Assembly (NCBI RefSeq): GCF_024519455.1
Contig: NZ_JALJRY010000012.1
Span: 124,001 to 188,000 of the forward strand
Length of the DNA stretch: 64,000 bases
Direction: 5' to 3'
Source of the DNA: Streptomyces sp. STR69
Lineage (GTDB): Bacteria > Actinomycetota > Actinomycetes > Streptomycetales > Streptomycetaceae
Shown: in pieces, positions 1 to 7,714 of the stretch
Layout of the letters: the number at the start of each line of letters is the position of its first letter
Position numbering within the stretch: position 1 is the first letter of the stretch
Made by a program: the position numbers and the translations under genes
The notes under the pieces: model-generated
Database searches by the model: none
Told to the model about the DNA's origin: nothing
Seen by the model: only the letters and a program-made list of their open reading frames with translations

Positions 1-420
1 TACGGCGCCGACCTCGCCCTGCTGATCGTCGCGGCCCTGGACCAGCCCGCCCTGGAGTCCCTCATCGAGCGCGCCGAGTCGATCGGCCTCACGCCGATCG
101 TCGAGGTCCACGACGAGGACGAGGTCGACCGCGCGGTCGACGCCGGCGCGAAGATCATCGGCGTCAACGCCCGCAACCTCAAGACCCTTGAGGTCGACCG
201 CGCCACCTTCGAGCGAGTGGCCCCCGAGATCCCGGCCCACATCGTCAAGATCGCCGAGTCCGGAGTCCGCGGCCCCCACGACCTCATCGCCTACGCCAAC
301 GCGGGCGCCGACGCGGTCCTGGTCGGCGAGTCCCTGGTCACCGGCCGCGACCCCAAGTCCGCGGTCTCGGACCTGGTGGCGGCGGGGGAGCACCCCGCAC
401 TGCGCCACGGCCGCAGCTGA
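1..420 (+). CDS. trpC: Indole-3-glycerol phosphate synthase, C-terminal part
   Basis: The frame is open from the first base and ends at TGA 418-420, so only about the last 139 residues of this roughly 270-residue enzyme are present. TrpC closes the indole ring of indole-3-glycerol phosphate from the anthranilate-derived CdRP, the step before tryptophan synthase. Late-barrel motifs are visible: IVEVHDEDE, GVNARNLKT (the NxRNL strand), VKIAESGVRG (strand with the conserved Glu and Ser) and ADAVLVGESLV, the phosphate-binding GES loop. It is followed by trpM, trpB and trpA on the same strand, the usual streptomycete order, so it is almost certainly the 5' neighbour in one transcript. The start lies outside the window. 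Confidence 0.95.
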   Translation, partial: YGADLALLIVAALDQPALESLIERAESIGLTPIVEVHDEDEVDRAVDAGAKIIGVNARNLKTLEVDRATFERVAPEIPAHIVKIAESGVRGPHDLIAYANAGADAVLVGESLVTGRDPKSAVSDLVAAGEHPALRHGRS

Positions 421-442
421 TCAGCCGGTAGAGTTTCCCGCG

Positions 443-658
443 ATGACTCCGACGACCTCTCCCACGGACCGGTACGCCCGCCTGGCGCGCGGCTGCCGCC
501 CTCGTGGTTGCCGTGCGCCCGCACGCCGGGTGCACGGCCGCAGAGTCCGGTACGTCATCGGAGATGAGCCGGGGCAAGTGAACGGCATGCGATGGCAGCA
601 GGCCTTCAGGGGCGCGGGGAACTGCGCGACCAGCCCCAACGGGCCCGCAGCCGACTAA
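443..658 (+). CDS. trpM: TrpM/TrpX-like small basic protein between trpC and trpB
   Basis: A 71-residue frame starts at ATG 443 and ends at TAA 656-658, in the gap between trpC and trpB. The protein is very basic and Cys/Arg-rich at the start (RLARGCRPRGCRAPARRVHGRR) and continues RYVIGDEPGQVNGMRW. From memory this matches the small trpX/trpM product of S. coelicolor, found at the same place in the trp operon and reported to modulate tryptophan biosynthesis and differentiation. There is no strong ribosome-binding site in front of ATG 443, so the start is uncertain and translation may depend on coupling to trpC, 22 bases upstream. No enzymatic motif is visible. It has one Trp codon (residue 51), so it is not a classical multi-Trp leader peptide. 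Confidence 0.7.
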   Translation: MTPTTSPTDRYARLARGCRPRGCRAPARRVHGRRVRYVIGDEPGQVNGMRWQQAFRGAGNCATSPNGPAAD

Positions 659-716
659 CAACCCCCCGCCCCACGGCGATTGGTGTTTTCCCACAAACTC
701 ACCGTGAGGTTTCCGC

Positions 717-2006
717 ATGCCCAGCGAGTTCTTCATCCCCGACCCCGACGGTCAAATCCCCAGCCCCGAGGGCTACTTCGGCGCCTTCGGCGGCAAGTTC
801 ATCCCGGAGGCCCTCGTGGCCGCCGTGGATGAGGTGGCCGTCGAGTACGACAAGGCCAAGCACGACCCGGAGTTCGCCCGCGAGTTGGACGACCTCCTGG
901 TCAACTACACCGGCAGGCCGAGCGCGTTCACAGAGGTCCCCCGTTTCGCCGCGGAAGCGGGCGGCGCCCGGATCTTCCTCAAGCGCGAGGACCTGAACCA
1001 CACCGGCTCCCACAAGATCAACAACGTCCTCGGCCAGGCCCTGCTCACCAAGCGCATGGGCAAGACGAGGGTCATCGCGGAGACCGGCGCCGGCCAGCAC
1101 GGCGTGGCGACGGCCACCGCCTGCGCGCTCTTCGGCCTCGAATGCACCATCTACATGGGCGAGATCGACACCCAGCGCCAGGCGCTCAACGTGGCCCGCA
1201 TGCGCATGCTCGGCGCCGAGGTCATCGCCGTGAAGTCCGGCAGCCGCACCCTCAAGGACGCGATCAACGAAGCGTTCCGCGACTGGGTCGCCAACGTCGA
1301 CCGCACCCACTACCTCTTCGGTACGGTCGCGGGCCCGCACCCCTTCCCGGCCATGGTCCGCGACTTCCACCGCGTGATCGGCGTCGAGGCCCGCCGCCAG
1401 ATCCTGGAGCGCGCCGGACGCCTGCCCGACGCGGCCATCGCCTGTGTCGGCGGCGGCTCGAACGCCATCGGCCTGTTCCACGCCTTCATCCCGGACGCCG
1501 GCGTACGCCTCATCGGCTGCGAGCCGGCCGGCCACGGCGTGGAGACCGGCGAGCACGCGGCGACCCTCACCGCGGGCGAGCCCGGCATCCTGCACGGTTC
1601 GCGGTCCTACGTCCTCCAGGACGAGGAGGGCCAGATCACCGAGCCGTACTCGATCTCGGCCGGTCTGGACTACCCGGGCATCGGCCCCGAGCACTCCTAC
1701 CTCAAGGACAGCGGCCGCGGCGAGTACCGCGCGGTCACCGACGACGCGGCCATGCAGGCCCTGCGCCTGCTGTCGCGCACGGAGGGCATCATCCCGGCGA
1801 TCGAGAGCGCCCACGCGCTCGCGGGCGCGCTGGATGTCGGCAGGGAGCTGGGCAAGGACGGCCTGATCGTCGTCAACCTGTCCGGGCGCGGCGACAAGGA
1901 CATGGACACCGCCGCACGCTACTTCGGCCTGTACGAAACCGAAGCGGACGCCACCGTCGCCGCCAACGCGGCCGACACCGCCGAGATCGAGGGGGACGCC
2001 AAGTGA
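717..2006 (+). CDS. trpB: Tryptophan synthase beta chain
   Basis: A 429-residue protein of normal TrpB length. It condenses indole with L-serine in a PLP-dependent reaction in the cytoplasmic alpha2beta2 complex. The PLP lysine is Lys100 in HTGSHKINN. The glycine-rich phosphate loop CVGGGSNAIG, the ETGAGQHGVA segment and the C-terminal LSGRGDKD motif (substrate and cofactor binding) are all present. ATG 717 is preceded by GTGAGG at 704-709 with a 7-base spacer, which fixes the start. The stop TGA 2004-2006 overlaps the GTG of trpA, so the two subunits are translationally coupled. Confidence 0.97.
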   Translation: MPSEFFIPDPDGQIPSPEGYFGAFGGKFIPEALVAAVDEVAVEYDKAKHDPEFARELDDLLVNYTGRPSAFTEVPRFAAEAGGARIFLKREDLNHTGSHKINNVLGQALLTKRMGKTRVIAETGAGQHGVATATACALFGLECTIYMGEIDTQRQALNVARMRMLGAEVIAVKSGSRTLKDAINEAFRDWVANVDRTHYLFGTVAGPHPFPAMVRDFHRVIGVEARRQILERAGRLPDAAIACVGGGSNAIGLFHAFIPDAGVRLIGCEPAGHGVETGEHAATLTAGEPGILHGSRSYVLQDEEGQITEPYSISAGLDYPGIGPEHSYLKDSGRGEYRAVTDDAAMQALRLLSRTEGIIPAIESAHALAGALDVGRELGKDGLIVVNLSGRGDKDMDTAARYFGLYETEADATVAANAADTAEIEGDAK

Positions 2007-2818
2007 GCGGCAACATCCAGCTGTTGAGCGACACCCTCGCCGCCGCCAAGGCCGAGGGACGCGCCGCGCTCATCGCCTACCTCCCGGCCGGTTTCCCGAC
2101 CGTGGACGGCGGCATCGAGGCGGTCAAGGCCGCGTTCGACGGCGGCGCCGACATCGTCGAGGTGGGCCTGCCGCACAGCGACCCCGTCCTCGACGGCCCC
2201 GTCATCCAGACCGCCGACGACATCGCCCTGCGCGGCGGAGTCAAGATCGCGGACGTCATGCGCACGGTCCGCGAGACCCACGCGGCGACCGGCAAGCCGG
2301 TACTCGTCATGACGTACTGGAACCCGATCGACCGCTACGGCGTCGAGCGCTTCACCGCCGAGCTGGCAGAGGCGGGCGGCGCCGGCTGCATCCTGCCCGA
2401 CCTGCCCGTCCAGGAGGCCGGGCTGTGGAGGGAGCACGCGGAGAAGCACGGGCTCGCCACGGTCTTCGTCGTCGCGCCCAGCAGCAAGGACGCCCGCCTC
2501 GCCGAGATCACCAAGGTCGGCACCGGCTTCGTCTACGCCGCCTCGCTGATGGGCGTCACCGGCACCCGTGAGTCCGTGGGCGCGCAGGCGCAGGACCTCG
2601 TCGAACGCACCCGGGCCACCACCGACACGCCCGTGTGTGTCGGCCTCGGGGTGTCCGACGCCCGGCAGGCCGCAGAGGTGGCCCGCTTCGCGGACGGCGT
2701 GATCGTCGGCTCGGCCTTCGTCAAGCGGATGCTGGACGCGCCGGACGACGCGGCCGGCGTCGAGGCGGTCCGCACGCTTGCCGGTGAACTGGCCAAGGGC
2801 GTGCGCGGACAGGCGTAA
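2003..2818 (+). CDS. trpA: Tryptophan synthase alpha chain
   Basis: A 271-residue TIM-barrel protein that cleaves indole-3-glycerol phosphate to indole and glyceraldehyde 3-phosphate and channels indole to TrpB. The two acid residues expected at the active site are Glu53 (IVEVGLPHSDP) and Asp64 (VLDGPVIQ). The C-terminal GLGVSDARQA and DGVIVGSAFVK phosphate-binding strands are intact. The GTG start at 2003 forms a GTGA overlap with the trpB stop, which argues for coupled synthesis of the two subunits in equal amounts. It is the last gene of the trp operon; a strong stem-loop follows at 2861. Confidence 0.97.
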   Translation: MSGNIQLLSDTLAAAKAEGRAALIAYLPAGFPTVDGGIEAVKAAFDGGADIVEVGLPHSDPVLDGPVIQTADDIALRGGVKIADVMRTVRETHAATGKPVLVMTYWNPIDRYGVERFTAELAEAGGAGCILPDLPVQEAGLWREHAEKHGLATVFVVAPSSKDARLAEITKVGTGFVYAASLMGVTGTRESVGAQAQDLVERTRATTDTPVCVGLGVSDARQAAEVARFADGVIVGSAFVKRMLDAPDDAAGVEAVRTLAGELAKGVRGQA

Positions 2819-2860
2819 CAGAAAACAGAACGACTGGTCCCCCGTATGGGTGGACCTGGG

Positions 2861-2889
2861 ACCGGGGAGGCGCGCTGCGCCTCCCCGGT
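2861..2889. terminator. Stem-loop after trpA
   Basis: A perfect 13-bp inverted repeat (2861-2873 with 2877-2889) closes a 3-base GCT loop, 42 bases after the trpA stop. There is no long T run, as is usual in streptomycetes. It ends only 14 bases before the GTG of the next gene, so it could also act as a 5' structure for that gene. Termination of the trp transcript is the simplest reading. Confidence 0.7.
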
Positions 2890-2903
2890 TCGTTCTGCGG
2901 GGT

Positions 2904-3683
2904 GTGAGCGAGAAGAACCGTGATGGGAAGCGCACCGCCCGCGAGCGGCTGGCGGTCGAGCGTGAGAAGCAGAAGTCCGCGGAGAGGCGGCGGCGCACAC
3001 TGATCGTGGCCGCGAGCGTCGTCTGCGTGCTGGGACTGGCGTCGGTGATCGGCGTCCTCGCCGCGAACCACGGCAAGGACGACAGCGGCAGCAAGAGCGC
3101 GGGCCCGGTCGTGGCGCCCTCCGGGGCGACCGGCAAGGACAGCCTGGCGATCCAGGTCGGCAAGGACAGCGCCAAGCCGACGCTCACGGTGTGGGAGGAC
3201 TTCCGCTGCCCGGCCTGCCAGGCCTTCGAGACGGCGTACCGTTCGACGCTCCACGAACTGACCGACTCCGGGCAGCTCAAGGTGCAGTACCACCTGGTCA
3301 CGATCATCGACGGCAACCTCGGCGGCACCGGCTCCAAGCGCGCGGCCAACGCGGCGGCCTGCGCCCAGGACGCCGGAAAGTTCCGCGACTTCCACGACGT
3401 GCTGTACGAGAACCAGCCCAAGGAGACGGACGACGCCTTCGCCGACAACGCCAAGCTGATCGAGCTGGCGGGCAAGGTGACCGGCCTCGACACGCCCGCC
3501 TTCCAGAAGTGCGTCAACAGCGGTACGCACGACAGCTGGGTCCTGAAGTCCGCCGCGGCCTTCCAGGCCGGTGGATTCACCGGCACCCCGACCGTCCTCT
3601 TCGACGGCAAGAACATCTACGCGGACCAGACGATGACCCCGGCGAAGCTGAAGCAGCTGGTCCAGGCAGCCAACAAGGGGTAA
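2904..3683 (+). CDS. Membrane-anchored DsbA-like thiol oxidoreductase (thioredoxin_4 type)
   Basis: A 259-residue protein starting at GTG 2904. It has a basic cytoplasmic N-terminus rich in Arg, Lys and Glu (residues 1-31), one membrane segment (about 33-55, LIVAASVVCVLGLASVIGVL), a Ser/Gly linker, and an extracytoplasmic thioredoxin-like domain. The redox motif is CPAC at residues 102-105 (DFRCPACQAFE), and the cis-proline loop is GTPTVLF near the end. The insertion with an extra Cys (AAACAQD) is typical of actinobacterial DsbA-like proteins. The likely role is disulphide formation or thiol exchange in exported proteins; the partner is unknown. It lies between the trp terminator and lgt and seems to be its own unit. 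Confidence 0.85.
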   Translation: MSEKNRDGKRTARERLAVEREKQKSAERRRRTLIVAASVVCVLGLASVIGVLAANHGKDDSGSKSAGPVVAPSGATGKDSLAIQVGKDSAKPTLTVWEDFRCPACQAFETAYRSTLHELTDSGQLKVQYHLVTIIDGNLGGTGSKRAANAAACAQDAGKFRDFHDVLYENQPKETDDAFADNAKLIELAGKVTGLDTPAFQKCVNSGTHDSWVLKSAAAFQAGGFTGTPTVLFDGKNIYADQTMTPAKLKQLVQAANKG

Positions 3684-3689
3684 GCCGGT

Positions 3690-3711
3690 GGGCCGGTTTT
3701 CACACCGGCCC
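3690..3711. terminator. Stem-loop after the DsbA-like gene
   Basis: An 8-bp perfect stem, GGGCCGGT (3690-3697) with ACCGGCCC (3704-3711), and a TTTCAC loop, starting six bases after the TAA at 3681-3683. A short factor-independent-type terminator is likely. It separates the thiol oxidoreductase gene from lgt. Confidence 0.6.
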
Positions 3712-3776
3712 GTTATGGAGCCGTAGCCGGGCCGCTTGCCGCCGTCGCGGTCCGGCACGGTAGCGTCGACCCTGCC

Positions 3777-4754
3777 ATGGAAACCATTGCCTACATTCCC
3801 AGCCCGTCGCGCGGGGTCATCCACCTCGGCCCCATTCCGCTGCGCGGCTACGCGTTCTGCATCATCATCGGCGTCTTCGTCGCTGTCTGGCTCGGCAACA
3901 AACGCTGGGTCGCCCGCGGCGGCAAGGTCGGGACGGTGGCCGACATCGCTGTCTGGGCCGTGCCGTTCGGCCTCGTCGGCGGTCGCCTCTACCACGTGAT
4001 CACGGACTACGAGCTGTACTTCAGCGAGGGCCGCGACTGGGTGGACGCCTTCAAGGTGTGGCAGGGCGGCCTCGGCATCTGGGGCGCGATCGCGCTCGGC
4101 GCGGTGGGGGCGTGGATCGGCTGCCGCCGCCGTGGCATCCCGCTGCCCGCCTGGGCCGACGCGCTGGCCCCCGGCATCGCCTTCGCCCAGGCCATCGGCC
4201 GCTGGGGCAACTGGTTCAACCAGGAGCTCTACGGCCGCGAGACCCACCTCCCCTGGGCGCTGCACATCACGTCCTCGACGGACGGCCGCGTACCGGGCTA
4301 CTACCACCCGACCTTCCTGTACGAGTCCCTGTGGTGCGTCGGCGTCGGCTTCCTCGTCATCTGGGCCGACCGCCGCTTCAAGCTGGGTCACGGCCGGGCG
4401 TTCGCGGTGTACGTCGCCGCGTACTGCGTGGGCCGCGGCTGGATCGAGTACATGCGCGTCGACGACGCCCACCACTTCCTGGGCCTGCGGTTGAACGACT
4501 GGACCGCGATGATCGTCTTCGTCCTCGCGGTGACCTACTTCGTGATCTCGGCGAAGAAGCGCCCGGGCCGCGAAGAGGTGGTGGAGCCGGAAGCCGCCGA
4601 GGACACGACCGACGGCGGCGGCGACGAGGTCTCGGCGGAAGACCCGAAGACCGACAAGGCCGATGCCCCGGCGACCGAGGAAGACACCCCGGAAACCGAA
4701 GAGACGGCCGTGGACATGAAGAAGGACGAGCCGGAGTCGGCCAAGAAGAGCTGA
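3777..4754 (+). CDS. lgt: Prolipoprotein diacylglyceryl transferase
   Basis: A 325-residue polytopic membrane enzyme that moves diacylglycerol from phosphatidylglycerol to the lipobox cysteine of prolipoproteins. About seven hydrophobic segments are visible. The family signature GRWGNWFNQELYG is at about residues 141-153, after VWQGGLGIWG (the GGL loop region). The core ends near residue 260. The last 65 residues are a strongly charged Glu/Asp/Lys/Thr tail, a common actinobacterial extension absent from E. coli Lgt and of unknown role. ATG 3777 was chosen because METIAYIPSPSRGV is the usual actinobacterial N-terminus. A candidate substrate in this window is the lipoprotein glycosidase at 25724. 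A strong bidirectional terminator follows. Confidence 0.95.
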   Translation: METIAYIPSPSRGVIHLGPIPLRGYAFCIIIGVFVAVWLGNKRWVARGGKVGTVADIAVWAVPFGLVGGRLYHVITDYELYFSEGRDWVDAFKVWQGGLGIWGAIALGAVGAWIGCRRRGIPLPAWADALAPGIAFAQAIGRWGNWFNQELYGRETHLPWALHITSSTDGRVPGYYHPTFLYESLWCVGVGFLVIWADRRFKLGHGRAFAVYVAAYCVGRGWIEYMRVDDAHHFLGLRLNDWTAMIVFVLAVTYFVISAKKRPGREEVVEPEAAEDTTDGGGDEVSAEDPKTDKADAPATEEDTPETEETAVDMKKDEPESAKKS

Positions 4755-4769
4755 CAGCCGGTTCTACGA

Positions 4770-4811
4770 CGACGAGGGCGCCCCGTGTTCGACAACGGGG
4801 CGCCCTCGTCG
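4770..4811. terminator. Bidirectional terminator between lgt and the CitE-like gene
   Basis: A perfect 17-bp stem (4770-4786 with 4795-4811) closes an 8-base loop in the 61-base gap between two convergent genes (lgt on plus, stop at 4754; the CitE-like gene on minus, stop at 4816-4818). The symmetry and position fit a terminator that works in both directions. Confidence 0.88.
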
Positions 4812-4815
4812 CATG

Positions 4816-5628
4816 TCAGGTCCGGCGCGCCAACGCCAGCGTTCGCTGCGCTGCCGCCACCACCGCCGCGTCGATGAACTGCCCGCTCGGCAGCGCCTGA
4901 GCGCCCTCCTCCCGCACGGCCGCCTTGACGATCGTCTCGGCCTCTTCGAGTTCGCGGTCGGTCGGGAGGAACGCGCTCTCGATCACCGGGAGTTGACGGG
5001 GATGGATCGCCGCACGCCCGAGGAAGCCGAGGGTGCGGCCGTGGGCACAGGAGGCCGCCAGGCCTTCCAGGTCGCGGATGTCCGGGTGGACGGACTGAGG
5101 CGGCGGAGCCAGATCTGCCGCCCGGGCGGCCACGATCACCCGGGACCGGGCCCAGTCGAGCCCCGCGTCGTCGCGTACGCCCAGGTCGGCCCGTAGATCC
5201 GCCTCGCCGAGCGCGATGCCGTGCAGGGAGGGATGGGCGGTGGCGATCGAGAAGGCCCGCTCGATGCCGAGGGCTGTCTCCAGAAGGGCGTACAGGGGGA
5301 GGCCGCCCGTATTTTCCGCCACGGCCACGACACCCTCGGCGGACGTCACCTTCGGGAGCCGTAGCCCGGACACCCCCGGGAGCGGAGCGAGCGCGCGGAG
5401 GTCGTCGCTCGCCCACGGACCGTCCAGGGCGTTCACCCGGACGTGGACGTTGAGTTGGGGCTCCGCAAGGAGTTCCGCCGTCGCCGCGCGGGCGTACTCC
5501 TTGCGGTCCGGGGCGACCGCGTCCTCCAGGTCGATCACGACCACGTCGGCGCCGGCGGCGAGGGCCTTCGCGACGACCGGGGGGCGGTCGCCGGGGACGT
5601 AGAGCCAGGTCAGCGGGTACGGGGTCAC
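4816..5628 (-). CDS. HpcH/HpaI-family (CitE-like) acyl-CoA lyase
   Basis: A 270-residue TIM-barrel protein of the citrate lyase beta / malyl-CoA lyase type. Expected metal and substrate residues are present: LEDAVAP (about 34-40), Arg64 in VHVRVNA, Glu117 in ALLETALG and Asp144 in LGEADLRADLG, all close to CitE positions. It lacks CitD/CitF partners, so it is a stand-alone beta-hydroxyacyl-CoA lyase (malyl-, citramalyl- or similar CoA) rather than part of citrate lyase. The GTG start (5626-5628) overlaps the TGA of the preceding CoA-transferase, so it is the coupled last gene of the seven-gene minus-strand operon. The pairing with a CoA-transferase suggests activation of a dicarboxylic or hydroxy acid followed by cleavage; the actual substrate is not readable. 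Confidence 0.85.
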   Translation of the reverse strand: MTPYPLTWLYVPGDRPPVVAKALAAGADVVVIDLEDAVAPDRKEYARAATAELLAEPQLNVHVRVNALDGPWASDDLRALAPLPGVSGLRLPKVTSAEGVVAVAENTGGLPLYALLETALGIERAFSIATAHPSLHGIALGEADLRADLGVRDDAGLDWARSRVIVAARAADLAPPPQSVHPDIRDLEGLAASCAHGRTLGFLGRAAIHPRQLPVIESAFLPTDRELEEAETIVKAAVREEGAQALPSGQFIDAAVVAAAQRTLALARRT

Positions 5629-6824
5629 AGGGCGCCCTCCTGCCGGAGAGTGGCCAACTCGGCCTCGGTCAGGCCCAGTTCGGTCAGGACCGGGTCCGTG
5701 TCGGCGCCGTGCGGACGGCCGGACCAGCGGATGGAGCCCGGGGTGGCGGAGAGGCGGAAGAGGACGTTCTGCATGCGGAGCGGGCCGAGTTCGGGGTCGT
5801 CGACGGTGGTGATCGTGTCGAGGGCCTGGTACTGCGGGTCCGCCATCACGTCCCGTACGTCCTGGATGGGGGCCACGGCCGCCTCCGCCTTCTCGAAGGC
5901 GGCCAGGACCTCCGTGCGCGAGCGCTGCGCGATCCAGTCGCCGACCGCCGCGTCGAGGACGTCGGCGTGCCGGGCCCGGTCCGCGCCGGTCGCGAACCAC
6001 GGTTCGTCGATCAGTTCCGGGCGGCCGACCAGGCGCATCACGCGCTCGGCGATCGACTGCGCGGAGGTCGAGACGGCGACCCAACTCCCGTCCGCCGTAC
6101 GGTAGGTGTTGCGCGGGGCGTTGTTCTGGGAGCGGTTGCCGGTGCGCGGCTGGACGTGGCCGAGCTGGTCGTACCAGAGGGGCTGGGGGCCCAGCGCGGT
6201 CAGGATCGGTTCGATGATCGCCATGTCCACCACCTGGCCTTCGCCGGTGCGGTCGCGGGCCGCGAGGGCCGTCATCACCGCGTACGCCGTCGCCAGCCCG
6301 GCGATCGAGTCGGCGAGGCCGAACGGCGGGAGGGTCGGGGGCGCGTCCGGTTCGCCGGTGATCGCGGCGAAGCCGCTCATCGCCTCGGCGAGGGTGCCGA
6401 AGCCGGGGCGATGCGCGTAGGGCCCGAACTGGCCGAAGGCGGTGACCCGGGCGAGCACCAACTTCGGGTTGGCGGCGGAGAGTTCGGCCCAGCCGAGGTC
6501 CCATTTCTCCAGGGTGCCGGGGCGGAAGTTCTCGATGATCACGTCGGCGGTGGCGGCGAGGCGGAGCAGAGTGGCGCGCCCGCCCGGCTTCGACAGGTCG
6601 AGGGTGATCGTACGCTTGTTGCGGCCGAGCAGCTTCCACCACAGGCCGACGCCGTCCCTCGAAGGGCCGTGGCCCCGGGACGGATCGGGCTTCGTCGGGT
6701 GCTCGACCTTGATGACCTCGGCACCGAAGTCGCCGAGCATGGTGGCGGCGAGCGGACCGGCGAAGAGCGTCGCGAGGTCCAGAACGCGCAGCCCTGACAG
6801 GGGAGTTGTGGTCGTCTCGGTCAT
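5625..6824 (-). CDS. Family III CoA-transferase (CaiB/BaiF type)
   Basis: A 399-residue protein of normal family length that transfers CoA between acyl-CoA and a free acid. The N-terminal LSGLRVLDLATLFAGPLAATMLGDFGAEV, written here only as the signature region at residues 9-37, is typical of the family, as are KVEHP, IENFRPG (98-103) and the GEGQVVDMA strand. Asp172 in LADSIAGL is the best candidate for the catalytic aspartate, by position relative to Asp169 of formyl-CoA transferase. It begins at ATG 6822-6824, overlapping the ribokinase stop as ATGA, and ends in a GTGA overlap with the CitE-like gene. Together the pair looks like an acid activation and cleavage module, but the acid is unknown. 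Confidence 0.9.
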   Translation of the reverse strand: MTETTTTPLSGLRVLDLATLFAGPLAATMLGDFGAEVIKVEHPTKPDPSRGHGPSRDGVGLWWKLLGRNKRTITLDLSKPGGRATLLRLAATADVIIENFRPGTLEKWDLGWAELSAANPKLVLARVTAFGQFGPYAHRPGFGTLAEAMSGFAAITGEPDAPPTLPPFGLADSIAGLATAYAVMTALAARDRTGEGQVVDMAIIEPILTALGPQPLWYDQLGHVQPRTGNRSQNNAPRNTYRTADGSWVAVSTSAQSIAERVMRLVGRPELIDEPWFATGADRARHADVLDAAVGDWIAQRSRTEVLAAFEKAEAAVAPIQDVRDVMADPQYQALDTITTVDDPELGPLRMQNVLFRLSATPGSIRWSGRPHGADTDPVLTELGLTEAELATLRQEGAL

Positions 6825-7714
6825 GAGGCGTACTGCTTGTCGATCTCCGCGCGGTACGGCATCGACGCCGTCGCACCCGGCCGCTGCACGGACAGCGCAG
6901 CCGCCGCTGCCGCCCAGCCCAGCGCCTCCCGCGTCGGGCGGCCCTCGGCGAGGGCCACCGCCAGCGAGCCGACGAAGGTGTCACCCGCGCCCGTCGAGTC
7001 CACGGCGGTCACCTGGGGCGCGGGGACGGTGAACGGCTCGGCGCCCCGGGCCGCGTACAGACTTCCCGCAGCACCCAGCGTGACGATCACCTCGGGTACT
7101 TGGTCGAGCAGAGCCGCCGCTGCCTTGCGCGGATCGGTGTGTCCGGTGAGGGCGGTGGCCTCGTGTTCGTTGGGGACCAACAGGTCGGTGGCGGCGAGGA
7201 GTTCGGGCGGGAGGGGTTGCGCGGGGGCGGGGGTGAGGATCGTGCGGACGCCGTGGCGGCGGGCCGCCTCCGCGCCCGCGACGACTGCCGCGAGGGGGAT
7301 CTCCAGCTGGAGGAGCAGGGCGTCGGCCGTGGCGATGAGGGCCTCGTCGCCGGGGGCGAGGTGGTCGACGGTGCCGTTGGCGGCGGGGATCACCACGATC
7401 GCGTTGCCGCCCTCGTCGTCCACGACGATGTGCGCGGTGCCGGACGCGCCCTCGACGGTGCGCAGATGATCGGTGTCGACACCGGAGTGCTCGAACGTGG
7501 AACGGAGTTGGGCGCCGTAGGCGTCGTCGCCGACCGCGCCGATGATGGTGACGTCGGCGCCCGCGTGGGCCGCGGCGATCGCCTGGTTGGCGCCCTTGCC
7601 GCCGGGGATCGTACGGAACTCCCGTCCCGTCACGGTCTCTCCGCGCCGCGGAGCCTTCGTGACGTAGGCGACGAGGTCCATGTTCGTGCTGCCGAGCACG
7701 GCGATGAGGGTCAT
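6821..7714 (-). CDS. rbsK: Ribokinase (PfkB family)
   Basis: A 297-residue sugar kinase. Ribokinase-type features are the N-terminal VLGSTNMDLV, the GGKGANQA motif (38-45), the monovalent-cation/ATP segment VTLGAAGS, and DSTGAGDTFVG with the catalytic base Asp245. It would phosphorylate D-ribose or a related pentose to the 5-phosphate. It is sandwiched by four-base overlaps between a CoA-transferase and a stack of ADP-ribosylglycohydrolase genes, and no ribose ABC transporter is nearby. The ribose may therefore come from intracellular hydrolysis of an N- or O-riboside rather than from uptake. Substrate choice among PfkB kinases cannot be proven from motifs, but the N-terminus is close to true RbsK. 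Confidence 0.88.
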   Translation of the reverse strand: MTLIAVLGSTNMDLVAYVTKAPRRGETVTGREFRTIPGGKGANQAIAAAHAGADVTIIGAVGDDAYGAQLRSTFEHSGVDTDHLRTVEGASGTAHIVVDDEGGNAIVVIPAANGTVDHLAPGDEALIATADALLLQLEIPLAAVVAGAEAARRHGVRTILTPAPAQPLPPELLAATDLLVPNEHEATALTGHTDPRKAAAALLDQVPEVIVTLGAAGSLYAARGAEPFTVPAPQVTAVDSTGAGDTFVGSLAVALAEGRPTREALGWAAAAAALSVQRPGATASMPYRAEIDKQYAS

